Assembly (NCBI RefSeq): GCF_002163875.1 | Contig: NZ_CP019333.1 | Coordinates: forward strand, 1,990,864 to 2,054,863 | Source: Gilvibacter sp. SZ-19 | GTDB taxonomy: Bacteria > Bacteroidota > Bacteroidia > Flavobacteriales > Flavobacteriaceae | Length of the DNA: 64,000 nt | Reading direction: 5' to 3' | Shown here: positions 42,874 through 51,115 of the stretch, piece by piece | Layout: the number at the start of each line of letters is the position of its first letter | How positions within the stretch are numbered: the first letter of the stretch is position 1 | Translations under genes and position numbers: made by a program | Notes under the pieces: model-generated | What the model saw: the letters and a program-made list of their open reading frames with translations, nothing else | Databases searched by the model: none | Told to the model about the DNA's origin: nothing

Positions 42874-44837
42874 TAGTCCGTGCCTTTTTCAAACTGCTCA
42901 CGAGCCTCCATTTGGATGTTGAGCTCGTTAACACGCTGTTCTACTTTACGCTTAAAGTCAGTATCGGCAATGGTAGCTACATTGTCTAAATAGCGCACCA
43001 CTTCTTGTCTTCTGATGTCTGAAAAGTCCAAGCCTTTCATGTTCTGTTTCATCAGATCTTGCAGCATGGCGTATTTGGTATCGTAATCCTGCTTAAAATA
43101 CAAGCTCGGATCCTCGAACCACTGCTCGGGCAAATCAAAGTCCGTCAGGCGCAAGGAAATAGCAGATTGTATGTTTCTGATATCTCGAGAGGAGAAGAAC
43201 GGAAAGCTTTCTTGGATCTTCTTGTAGAGCTCCGCATAGAACATATGCTTGTCATGTGCGTGTTTGGATTCTACTTGTTCAAAGATCTCCAGAACACGCT
43301 CTTCACTAGGGCGCTCTGCATGCTTTAAGATCTCGCCCAAATTCTTTGCCAATCCTTGGTTGGCCAAGTATTCGTATTGCTCCGGATCTTTCATGTTCAC
43401 AAAGCCCGGCATGGTATCGTTAAGTTTGCTCCACCACAAATAATCCTGATCCACAAAGTCTGGAATAGTTCTGGCACCGTCAATTTTAAAACGGGCCTGT
43501 ACCCTTGATATCACTGCCTTGTCCAGCATCTCCGGCAGGTTGGTAAACAGTCCAATAGCGCTGTTTCCGTAGTTTACCGCATAGGCTCCTTCTGTATAGC
43601 GCAAGAACACACCAATCACCTCTTTTACCCCTGCAGAAACTCCCTGAGCGGTACGCTCTTGTAAGTTGTTCTCCGCATCGTCAATAGGGGCGAAGATCAA
43701 CTTGGTCGGGTCTTGCATGGGTTTCATCCACTGCACCATTTTCTCTGCGGACCCTCCTTGAAAAGTAGAGATCAGCGTATCTGGCATGGGGTGGAATAAG
43801 AATGGTATCTCCAAAACCTCACAGTATTCTTTAAGGCGCGTCGCCATGGCTGCGATAAGCATACTTTTACCTGTACCTGGAATTCCGTAGCCCATAAAAA
43901 CCGGCATAAAGCCACCAAGCTCCTGAAACGGATTCTTCTTGGCTGCAAAGTCATAGCTCAGCATGCGTTCTGTCAAACGGCGTGCAAAGTGCTTGGCATC
44001 GCGGTTACCAACTATCTGCTCAAACTTGATCTTATTGAACTCCACACTCTGGGCAGTGCCTTCAAAAACATTCTCCCAACCCGAAACAGCAAATTCGCTG
44101 TTTTCTAATTTGTAGGTTCTGTCGGTAATGGTCTCGGTATATTCTAGAGAACTAATGCGGAGTTGGATCTCACTGATCAATCCCTCAAAATAAACCACCG
44201 TAAAATCGATCACATCTTTGTCTGAGGTGATCATCTCCGGATGGCTCAAATACTTGTCAAAGTAAAAGAGCATACAGGCAATTCCTTTAATAGGCGAAGC
44301 CAAAGAGACCTCAGGAATTCCAGCGAATTTATTTTTCAGCACAGTCAGATCATCAGAAGCATGTGGCTTGAGATCAAATAAGGTTTTATATGCTGTTCCA
44401 TAGAGCATAAAAGCCGTAGCCGTGTGCATCTTGCTGTCGTATTCTCTGCGGCGTGAAGCGTCTAAACTGCTGCGCTGCTCCTGCATGGCAGAAAGACCGC
44501 TGGCATCAGAGTAAGCGTCCTTCAACCAAATACCCATACTGAGGCCTTCTTGCAGCGCCATAAGGGATTGGTTCAGAGCCAAAGGAATCGCAATAGAATC
44601 ATTCAGCAAGCGCTTTTTAAGCCCTAAAATGGTCTTAGAAACAGAAGTAACGTCGGTTTTGCCGTTTCCCGTCGCTTTAGACAAATAGAGCAAAATAGAA
44701 TCGTCTTGCCCGTCCTTGTTTCGGTTCTTGGCTTTCATACCCTGTTCCCACTGGACACCCTTTAAGTAAGACGCTGCTTCTTCGCGCAGGGCTTCCAGTT
44801 CGTTCTTCTTGATGGGGAATGTGGTATTGTGCTCCAT
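42873..44837 (-). CDS. AAA+ ATPase with a long N-terminal extension
   Basis: A 654-residue protein. The AAA+ core is at about residues 290-480: Walker A G-I-P-G-T-G-K-S with Lys324; a Walker B-like L-I-F-A-P-I-D-D-A-E (380-389) with two Asp followed by Ala-Glu rather than the usual D-E; sensor-1 Asn433 in L-F-T-N-L-P; and an arginine-finger candidate Arg445 in I-S-R-V-Q-A-R-F. About 290 residues of uncharacterised helix precede the core and about 170 follow it. It should hydrolyse ATP as a ring-forming unfoldase or remodelling machine acting on its operon partners. It is not a MoxR (no vWA partner), FtsH or Clp protein; no family name is certain. Confidence 0.82.
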   Translation of the reverse strand: MEHNTTFPIKKNELEALREEAASYLKGVQWEQGMKAKNRNKDGQDDSILLYLSKATGNGKTDVTSVSKTILGLKKRLLNDSIAIPLALNQSLMALQEGLSMGIWLKDAYSDASGLSAMQEQRSSLDASRRREYDSKMHTATAFMLYGTAYKTLFDLKPHASDDLTVLKNKFAGIPEVSLASPIKGIACMLFYFDKYLSHPEMITSDKDVIDFTVVYFEGLISEIQLRISSLEYTETITDRTYKLENSEFAVSGWENVFEGTAQSVEFNKIKFEQIVGNRDAKHFARRLTERMLSYDFAAKKNPFQELGGFMPVFMGYGIPGTGKSMLIAAMATRLKEYCEVLEIPFLFHPMPDTLISTFQGGSAEKMVQWMKPMQDPTKLIFAPIDDAENNLQERTAQGVSAGVKEVIGVFLRYTEGAYAVNYGNSAIGLFTNLPEMLDKAVISRVQARFKIDGARTIPDFVDQDYLWWSKLNDTMPGFVNMKDPEQYEYLANQGLAKNLGEILKHAERPSEERVLEIFEQVESKHAHDKHMFYAELYKKIQESFPFFSSRDIRNIQSAISLRLTDFDLPEQWFEDPSLYFKQDYDTKYAMLQDLMKQNMKGLDFSDIRRQEVVRYLDNVATIADTDFKRKVEQRVNELNIQMEAREQFEKGTD

Positions 44838-44840
44838 ATA

Positions 44841-45893
44841 TTAAAGGTTAACCGCGGGGATCTCTATCGGGTTTTGTGTTAGTAAATTCAATTCGTCCGG
44901 AATGTCGTTGTACAAGATCTGCAGGGTCCGGTGCGGTGCAAACAAGAGTCTTTCGCGTTTGGGTTCGCTCCAAATTTGAAAGTGCTGCTTGTTAAACAGG
45001 CTGCCTTCTTTAAAGGTGCCTTTAGATTCGATCTTTGCCGATCTCAGCGAGAATGCAAAGTTCGAAAGGTCCAGGTCTTTATTACCTATCGCCTTGAGCA
45101 AGCTGTGCGTTATGGCCAATTCGTCTTTGGCAAAGATGCTGTGCAAAGGCCCGAGGTCTATCAACTTTAAGCTACGCGGATACAATTTTGGCAAACGCTT
45201 GTCTATGGCATATGCCATCATCTCTACATCCATGTTGCGGTCTGCAACCTTTTCTAGGGCTTCATAGATCTCTGCCTGATAATCTGCCACGCTGGTCTTG
45301 TTCACGTCAAAGTACATATAGCCTACAAAGGGTCTGTTCAGAGTCACATCGTAAAAAGACCAACTCACCAAATTGCGACCAATGGTACGGTCGTTGGTGC
45401 GAACTATCTTGCCTTGCACAAAGCGTCTAAAGATGTAATTTCGGTCTACTGAGGTATAATATACTATAGACGCAGCCTGATGCAATTTCTTATCTGCTAC
45501 TGGCTTTTTGTGTTTTAAAAGTGTGTCTAAGAACTCGTCTTTAAGCTGTTGGGCCGGAGGCAATTTCTCTATGAATTCTTGCTTTAAGGCCAAGTCGTTC
45601 AACAGGTATCTGAACTCCAAATAATTCGGGAATCCAGACTCTGTCAAATCGATCCGCATCTTTTCTTCATCATCAAAAAGGTATTTCACGCGAAAGGCCT
45701 CCAAGCTGTAGAGCATGAGTTCACAATACTGTGAAAGGAACTCCAGTTCTCTTGCTGTGCAGATGTCTTTTTGTTTTAAGGCATCTACCAGTGCATTGAA
45801 TCCGTGTTTGACCAGTTTAAAATACGCCTTGTACTGTTCTTTGGTTTCTAGAACAGCAGAATCCAAGGGGGTAACTATGTCATGTAAGCCCAT
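44841..45893 (-). CDS. 350-residue protein of unknown function, AAA+ operon
   Basis: A soluble protein, predicted mainly helical in the first 150 residues (Y-K-A-Y-F-K-L-V-K-H-G-F-N-A-L-V; L-E-F-L-S-Q-Y-C-E-L-M-L-Y-S) and beta-rich later (R-T-I-G-R-N-L-V-S-W-S-F-Y-D-V-T-L-N; F-V-G-Y-M-Y-F-D-V-N). It has no signal peptide. No known family. It ends three bases before the AAA+ start, on the same strand, so the two are almost certainly co-translated. A substrate adaptor for the ATPase is one possible role. Confidence 0.75.
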   Translation of the reverse strand: MGLHDIVTPLDSAVLETKEQYKAYFKLVKHGFNALVDALKQKDICTARELEFLSQYCELMLYSLEAFRVKYLFDDEEKMRIDLTESGFPNYLEFRYLLNDLALKQEFIEKLPPAQQLKDEFLDTLLKHKKPVADKKLHQAASIVYYTSVDRNYIFRRFVQGKIVRTNDRTIGRNLVSWSFYDVTLNRPFVGYMYFDVNKTSVADYQAEIYEALEKVADRNMDVEMMAYAIDKRLPKLYPRSLKLIDLGPLHSIFAKDELAITHSLLKAIGNKDLDLSNFAFSLRSAKIESKGTFKEGSLFNKQHFQIWSEPKRERLLFAPHRTLQILYNDIPDELNLLTQNPIEIPAVNL

Positions 45894-45944
45894 AAGCTCG
45901 CGCTTTCACGTGAAAAGTTTAATGATTAGATATGGCTTCGGATT

Positions 45945-47291
45945 TTATCCGAGCAAGTCGTCGTCTGCAGGGTCAGGAGTAGGAGCCGGGTCATCGCCTC
46001 CACCGTCACCGCTAGGTGCAGGAGCATCATCTGTAGCGTAATAGTCCTCAAAGATCTCCTTCATGTCAATCCCGTAACGGTTGGCAAAGTCCTTTTGGAT
46101 CTCTGCATCCTTTTTACGCAACTCTTGCAAAGCTTCAGCATAGGAGCTGTATACACCCTGCATCACTTTCTCGTGAACCGGGATATTGTCCATCATCTGC
46201 TGACGTGCTTTGGCAGAAGCCGTGTGCATTGCTGCAAGGGTCTGTCCTATGTGCTCGTCTGTCTTTACACCTAAGTGCTCTAAGATGGCCGCAAACTCCT
46301 GATCGGTTCTCGCTTTAAGTGCCACAACATAACCGTCATAGTACTTTAAACGCTCATCGGTATCACTCTTAAGCTTCGCTCTGTGCGACTGTAAATTGCT
46401 GCGCAGGGAAGTCAATACCTTGATGGTCAGGTTGTGCTTGTGTACAAAGCTGTCCTTAGAAGCGGCAAGGGTAGTGTAGGCGTTTTTAAGGCCTTCCAGT
46501 TCTTCTACCTTTTGTTCCAGCTGGGTGATCTTGGCAATAGCCTCTGAGTATTCTGGCGATTGCTTATCGGTGATCTCTTCCAACTCTTGACGAGCTTGCT
46601 TTAAAAGGGCGTATTGCTCTTCGAGTTTTTCTTCGGTCTCTTGCTTTTTCTCCAAGGCCTTGTTGTGGTTCTTGGAAGCTTCTACGATAGCCACTTGCAG
46701 TTTTTCTTCTACCTCTTTGATCTCTACCTCGCGGTTCTTCAATCGGGTAACTGCAGCCTGACTTTTATAGGAAAGCTCATTGAGTAAGGTTTGGATGTCT
46801 GCGTTCTCAATACGCTCCTGGAACATTTGCTTGGCACGCAGATCGGCAGCATCACGAGCCTTTTCTGCGGCTTTGAGTTCCTCTTCTTTACGTTTGATGC
46901 GCGACTTACGTCCCCAGAGGTTGTTCCACCAGTTGTCCTTGACCTTTTCGGCTTCTTCGAGTTCGATCTTGGCTTTGTTAAGCGCATTCTGAGCTCTGTC
47001 GATCACCTTTTGCTCCTCGGCATTTAGGGTCGAGAACTTCTCGAAGATGATTCCAACTTCGTCTTGGTAATCGGTAAGATCTTTGATCGCCTCCAAAAGG
47101 GAACTGCGATCTTTCTCTGCCATACCTACCACATCATCCAAAGTGGCATTGAGTATCTTTTGGCGAACTTCCGGGTCGTCCTCCTGGGCCAGTTTGGCCT
47201 TCATTTGGTCCATGGTTTTACCCCAGTTCACATCTACTTTCTCTTGTGCAGGGCCAGAATCGGTCTCTAGTAAGTCAAAATCGTCAGACAT
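45945..47291 (-). CDS. Long coiled-coil protein, first gene of the AAA+ operon
   Basis: A 448-residue cytoplasmic protein with an acidic N-terminus, then a coiled coil running for roughly residues 80-300 (K-A-K-I-E-L-E-E-A-E-K-V; E-K-L-E-E-Q-Y-A-L-L-K-Q-A-R-Q-E-L) interrupted by N-W-W-N-N-L-W-G-R-K. A more globular helical part follows (about 300-420). The tail is D-D-A-P-A-P-S-G-D-G-G-G-D-D-P-A-P-like and ends D-D-D-L-L-G. The layout is broadly like TelA/tellurite-associated proteins, but the TelA motifs are not evident. It opens the operon; I find no well-spaced promoter in the 200 bases upstream, so its start signal is unclear. Confidence 0.78.
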   Translation of the reverse strand: MSDDFDLLETDSGPAQEKVDVNWGKTMDQMKAKLAQEDDPEVRQKILNATLDDVVGMAEKDRSSLLEAIKDLTDYQDEVGIIFEKFSTLNAEEQKVIDRAQNALNKAKIELEEAEKVKDNWWNNLWGRKSRIKRKEEELKAAEKARDAADLRAKQMFQERIENADIQTLLNELSYKSQAAVTRLKNREVEIKEVEEKLQVAIVEASKNHNKALEKKQETEEKLEEQYALLKQARQELEEITDKQSPEYSEAIAKITQLEQKVEELEGLKNAYTTLAASKDSFVHKHNLTIKVLTSLRSNLQSHRAKLKSDTDERLKYYDGYVVALKARTDQEFAAILEHLGVKTDEHIGQTLAAMHTASAKARQQMMDNIPVHEKVMQGVYSSYAEALQELRKKDAEIQKDFANRYGIDMKEIFEDYYATDDAPAPSGDGGGDDPAPTPDPADDDLLG

Positions 47292-47508
47292 AGTACGACT
47301 ATAGTTTTAAGGTTGCTAAAAATTTTGGAGTATCAATTTCGGTAAAAAAAACGAGTTAAAAGAACTCATTTTGGAAAAGCTTACGACTATTAGTCTTAAA
47401 GCCGTTAAAATTGTTACAGATCGCAACTATAGTGTGCCATTTGGGCAATTTGTATAAAAAAACCCCGAGTGTAAAACCCGGGGCAATTTTTCGGTGGCTA
47501 ATTCGAGA
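47292..47508. other. 217-bp spacer with hairpins upstream of the AAA+ operon
   Basis: No gene on either strand. It contains GAGTT (47352-47356) with AACTC (47362-47366) as a short hairpin and, nearer the acyl-CoA dehydrogenase, the terminator at 47455-47483. The AAA+ operon promoter should lie here. Confidence 0.5.
47455..47483 (-). terminator. Intrinsic terminator after the acyl-CoA dehydrogenase gene
   Basis: CCCCG (47463-47467) pairs with CGGGG (47479-47483). Read on the minus strand the hairpin is followed by a run of at least seven T (47462 down to 47456). It lies 26 bases past the dehydrogenase stop. Confidence 0.75.
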
Positions 47509-48651
47509 TTAATCTTTCAAAACACTTCTGGAGATCACGATCTTCTGGATCTCGCTGGTTCCCTCATAGATCTGTGTGATCTTCGCATCGCGCATAAGGC
47601 GCTCTACATGATATTCTTTTACGTAGCCGTTTCCGCCGTGTACTTGAACGGCTTCTACAGTTACTTCCATGGCTACTTGAGAGGCGTATAGTTTGGCCAT
47701 TGCACCACTTAGGTCGTAGTTGTGACCGTTGTCTTTGTCCCAAGCTGCCTTCATTACCAAATGACGCGCGGCTTCGATCTTAACGTGCATATCTGCCAAT
47801 TTAAAGGCAATGGCCTGGTGGTTGCAGATCTCAGTTCCAAAAGCTTTACGCACTTTGGAGTATTCCTTTGCCAACTCGTACGCGCCTTGAGCAATTCCTA
47901 GGGCTTGAGCGGCAATACCAATGCGCCCCCCGCTTAGGGTCTTCATGGCGAATTTGAATCCGAAGCCATCTTCACCAATGCGATTCTCTTTAGGAACCTT
48001 TACATCGTTAAAGATCAAAGAGTGGGTGTCGCTTCCGCGGATACCCAGTTTATCTTCTTTAGGGCCGATCTCAAAACCTTCCCAACCTTTTTCTACAATT
48101 AGCGCGTTGATACCGCGGTGACCTTTGTCACGATCTGTTTGTGCAATGACAATATAATAGTCTGCGCTGCTACCGTTGGTGATCCAGTTCTTGGTACCGT
48201 TAAGTACGTAGTGATCGCCCATGTCTATTGCAGTGGTCTTTTGAGAAGTCGCGTCAGATCCTGCTTCTGGTTCGCTCAAACAAAAAGCGCCCAAAGCTTC
48301 TCCGCTGGCCAATTTCGACAAGTATTTTTCTTTGTGCATATCACTTCCAAAAGCTTGGATCCCGTAACACACCAAAGAGTTGTTGACCGACATCACTACA
48401 GAAGCAGAAGCATCTATCTTACTGAGCTCTTCCATAGCCAACACATAAGAAACAGTGTCCATTCCACCTCCGCCATAGGCTGGATCCACCATCATTCCCA
48501 TAAATCCGAGTTCGCCCATTTGTTTGATCTGGGCGGCAGGGAATTCTTGTTTGTTGTCGCGTTCAATTACTCCGGGGAGGAGTTCATTTTTTGCAAAATC
48601 ACGGGCCGCATCGCGGATCATTTCGTGTTCTTCGGTTAAGCTAAAATCCAT
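47509..48651 (-). CDS. Acyl-CoA dehydrogenase
   Basis: A 380-residue FAD enzyme that oxidises acyl-CoA to trans-2-enoyl-CoA and hands electrons to ETF. It shows F-C-L-S-E-P-E-A-G-S-D-A and W-I-T-N-G for FAD binding, R-K-A-F-G of the middle helices, and catalytic Glu363 in Q-I-Y-E-G-T-S-E-I-Q. The position of the base is that of short/medium-chain (butyryl-CoA-like) enzymes, so short-chain or branched substrates such as isovaleryl-CoA are possible. The latter would fit the keto-acid genes at 2-6 kb. It is monocistronic, with a good promoter (48692-48722) and terminator. Confidence 0.9.
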   Translation of the reverse strand: MDFSLTEEHEMIRDAARDFAKNELLPGVIERDNKQEFPAAQIKQMGELGFMGMMVDPAYGGGGMDTVSYVLAMEELSKIDASASVVMSVNNSLVCYGIQAFGSDMHKEKYLSKLASGEALGAFCLSEPEAGSDATSQKTTAIDMGDHYVLNGTKNWITNGSSADYYIVIAQTDRDKGHRGINALIVEKGWEGFEIGPKEDKLGIRGSDTHSLIFNDVKVPKENRIGEDGFGFKFAMKTLSGGRIGIAAQALGIAQGAYELAKEYSKVRKAFGTEICNHQAIAFKLADMHVKIEAARHLVMKAAWDKDNGHNYDLSGAMAKLYASQVAMEVTVEAVQVHGGNGYVKEYHVERLMRDAKITQIYEGTSEIQKIVISRSVLKD

Positions 48652-48691
48652 GGAAGTCAGTATTCTTTAAATTATTCTCAAAAAAGGTAGG

Positions 48692-48722
48692 CAAAGATAC
48701 TTCTTAAATGGCATATTTTCAA
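48692..48722 (-). promoter_or_regulatory. Bacteroidota-type promoter of the acyl-CoA dehydrogenase
   Basis: On the minus strand TTG (48722-48720), then 20 bases, then TATCTTTG (48699-48692), an exact TAnnTTTG element. Transcription would start about 30-35 bases before the ATG at 48651, a short leader with no Shine-Dalgarno. Confidence 0.7.
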
Positions 48723-48743
48723 TAAATCCTACTATTTTTAAGA

Positions 48744-49814
48744 ATGCTTAAAAACCACTATCACGTAGTTGGAGTTATGTCAGGCACTTCTTTAGATGGA
48801 GTGGACCTGGCAGAGGTATTTTTTGAGTTCAATAACGGCCAGTGGGACTATCGTTTCGGGCATACTTTCACCGAGCCTTATGACGACCGCCGCGATAAAT
48901 CTTGGTTGGCCAGTTTGGTGAATCTCTCTCCGGCGGCATTGGATGAAGCAGACCATTCCTATTCTTTAATGTTGGGGGCTGTCATCAATCGTTTTATTAA
49001 GGCCAACAATATCAAAGGGCTCGACGCGGTCTGTTCTCACGGACATACAGCCTTGCATCAGCCTAAAAAAGGCATTACACGGCAAATAGGCAATCAGAAG
49101 ATCATTGCAGAGGTCCTAAAACAAACTGTGGTTTGTGACTTTCGAGTACAGGATGTTGCCTTGGGAGGTCAAGGGGCGCCTTTGGTACCTATAGGAGATA
49201 GATTGCTCTTTGGCAACTATGACTACTGTATCAATTTGGGCGGATTTGCCAATATCTCGTTCGAACAAGATGGTCAACGGATAGCCTACGATCTTTGTCC
49301 GGTTAACATAGTGTTGAATGAGCTGGTCAAGCCGCTGGGCCTATCTTATGACGATCGTGGTCAATTGGCAAGTCAAGGAAAGCTCATTCCAGATTTGCTT
49401 GCTCAACTCAATGCCTTGTCATTTTATGCTCAAAAGCCTCCAAAATCTTTGGGCTTGGAATGGGTGAAGCGAAACATAGATCCTTTGCTCAAAGGTCAGC
49501 AGCATAAAACAGAAGACCTACTCGCCACCTTGGTCGAGCATATGGCCATGCAAATTGCTGCTCCTTTAAAAAGCAATGCGAAGCTCTTGTTTACAGGAGG
49601 TGGAGCTTATAATGATTATCTGCTTCAGCGAATAGAGGCGCATAAGTCTTTGAAAATCAAAGTTCCGGAAAGGGAGCTTGTTGAGTACAAAGAGGCTCTG
49701 ATTTTTGCGCTCTTGGGAGTTCTGAAATTGAGAGAGGAGATAAATTGCTTGTCCTCGGTCACAGGAGCGTCTAAGGATCATTCTAGCGGAGTCATATTTA
49801 ACCTTAATATTTAG
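48744..49814 (+). CDS. anmK: Anhydro-N-acetylmuramic acid kinase
   Basis: A 356-residue kinase that opens and phosphorylates anhydro-MurNAc to MurNAc-6-phosphate in cell-wall recycling. The N-terminal V-M-S-G-T-S-L-D-G-V-D is the family signature; H-G-H-T (about 93) and F-T-G-G-G-A-Y-N-D-Y near the C-terminus are the other conserved blocks. Full length. It complements the muropeptide enzymes elsewhere in the window (glucosaminidase, murF). Divergent from the acyl-CoA dehydrogenase gene. Confidence 0.95.
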   Translation: MLKNHYHVVGVMSGTSLDGVDLAEVFFEFNNGQWDYRFGHTFTEPYDDRRDKSWLASLVNLSPAALDEADHSYSLMLGAVINRFIKANNIKGLDAVCSHGHTALHQPKKGITRQIGNQKIIAEVLKQTVVCDFRVQDVALGGQGAPLVPIGDRLLFGNYDYCINLGGFANISFEQDGQRIAYDLCPVNIVLNELVKPLGLSYDDRGQLASQGKLIPDLLAQLNALSFYAQKPPKSLGLEWVKRNIDPLLKGQQHKTEDLLATLVEHMAMQIAAPLKSNAKLLFTGGGAYNDYLLQRIEAHKSLKIKVPERELVEYKEALIFALLGVLKLREEINCLSSVTGASKDHSSGVIFNLNI

Positions 49815-49828
49815 TTACAGCGAGCGGA

Positions 49829-49854
49829 TTGGGCACTTAAGTTTGTTATATTTG
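49829..49854 (+). promoter_or_regulatory. Probable promoter of the amino-acid dehydrogenase gene
   Basis: TATATTTG (49847-49854) is an exact TAnnTTTG -7 element 25 bases before the ATG. The nearest TTG (49829-49831) is only 15 bases upstream, shorter than the 19-20 seen elsewhere in the window, so the -33 element is doubtful. Confidence 0.5.
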
Positions 49855-49878
49855 TCTGCTACAATGCCAACCAACTAA

Positions 49879-51105
49879 ATGAAAGAACTCCTTAAAGCTT
49901 ACGAGAATAAAGCACCTGAAATTGTGTTCCATTGGAACGATCCTCTTACCGATGCAGAAGGCTGGACAGTGATCAATTCGCTCAGAGGAGGAGCTGCCGG
50001 TGGAGGAACCCGTATGCGTAAGGGTTTGGATATGAACGAGGTACTCTCTTTGGCCAAGACCATGGAGGTTAAATTTACCGTATCCGGCCCCCCGATTGGA
50101 GGTGCGAAATCTGGAATAAATTTTGACCCTGCAGATCCGAGAAAAAAGGAAGTTCTAGAGCGTTGGTACGCAGCCGTTTCACCGCTTTTAAAATCCTATT
50201 ACGGCACAGGTGGAGATCTGAATGTAGACGAGATCCACGAAGTGATCCCGATCACGGAAGCCAGCGGTGTTTGGCATCCGCAGGAAGGAGTTTTCTCAGG
50301 ACATTTTCAGCCGAGAGAGGCAGATAAGATCAACCGAATTGGTCAATTGCGTCAAGGCGTGATAAAGGTGATCGAGAATCCGAATTATACGCCAGATGTT
50401 ACTAAGAAATATACCGTTGCCGACATGATAACTGGCTTTGGTGTGGCAGAAGCAGTTAGACATTACTATGAGGTTTACGGAGGTTCTGTAAAAGGAAAAC
50501 GCGCTGTGATCCAAGGATTTGGAAACGTTGGGTCTGCCGCTGCCTATTATTTGGCTCTAATGGGAGCCAAGGTTGTTGGTATCATTGACCGCCATGGGGG
50601 AGTGATCAACGAGACCGGCTTTTCTTTGGCCGAGGTTACCGAGTTCTTTTTGAACAAACGCGGTAATGAACTTATGGTAGACAACATGATCCCATTTGAC
50701 GAAATGAATAAGCGCATTTGGAGCTTGGAGACTGAGGTATTTGCACCTTGTGCCGCTTCACGCCTTATCACTCAAGATCAGATAGATCAAATGATCGCCT
50801 CAGGTTTGGAGGTTATTTCTTGCGGAGCCAATGTTCCTTTTGCCGATCCGGAGATCTTCTTTGGGTCTATCATGGAACATACGGACCGCGAAGTCAGTCT
50901 GATCCCAGATTTTATTTCAAATTGTGGAATGGCCAGAGTTTTTGCTTACTTTATGGAGCGAAAAGTTCAGATGACAGACGAAGCCATCTTTAACGATACT
51001 TCAGATACCATCCGCCGAGCTTTGGAAGCCACACACAAATCGAATCCGAATAAAACAAGAATAAGCGAAACTGCATTTGAGATCGCTTTAAAACAACTTA
51101 TATAA
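49879..51105 (+). CDS. Glu/Leu/Phe/Val dehydrogenase
   Basis: A 408-residue NAD(P)-dependent amino-acid dehydrogenase. The catalytic segment is G-P-P-I-G-G-A-K-S-G-I with Lys77; the Rossmann motif G-F-G-N-V-G-S-A-A appears near residue 215. Sequence alone does not separate glutamate from leucine or valine specificity; the general family name is safest. Any of these would feed 2-oxo acids to the keto-acid dehydrogenase system. It is 10 bases upstream of nhaD on the same strand. Confidence 0.9.
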   Translation: MKELLKAYENKAPEIVFHWNDPLTDAEGWTVINSLRGGAAGGGTRMRKGLDMNEVLSLAKTMEVKFTVSGPPIGGAKSGINFDPADPRKKEVLERWYAAVSPLLKSYYGTGGDLNVDEIHEVIPITEASGVWHPQEGVFSGHFQPREADKINRIGQLRQGVIKVIENPNYTPDVTKKYTVADMITGFGVAEAVRHYYEVYGGSVKGKRAVIQGFGNVGSAAAYYLALMGAKVVGIIDRHGGVINETGFSLAEVTEFFLNKRGNELMVDNMIPFDEMNKRIWSLETEVFAPCAASRLITQDQIDQMIASGLEVISCGANVPFADPEIFFGSIMEHTDREVSLIPDFISNCGMARVFAYFMERKVQMTDEAIFNDTSDTIRRALEATHKSNPNKTRISETAFEIALKQLI

Positions 51106-51115
51106 TACCAACAGT

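Noticed and set aside
39415-47291. Anti-phage defence island
   Set aside because: No nuclease, toxin, reverse transcriptase, TIR or CARF signature is visible among the six proteins, and neighbouring genes are housekeeping.
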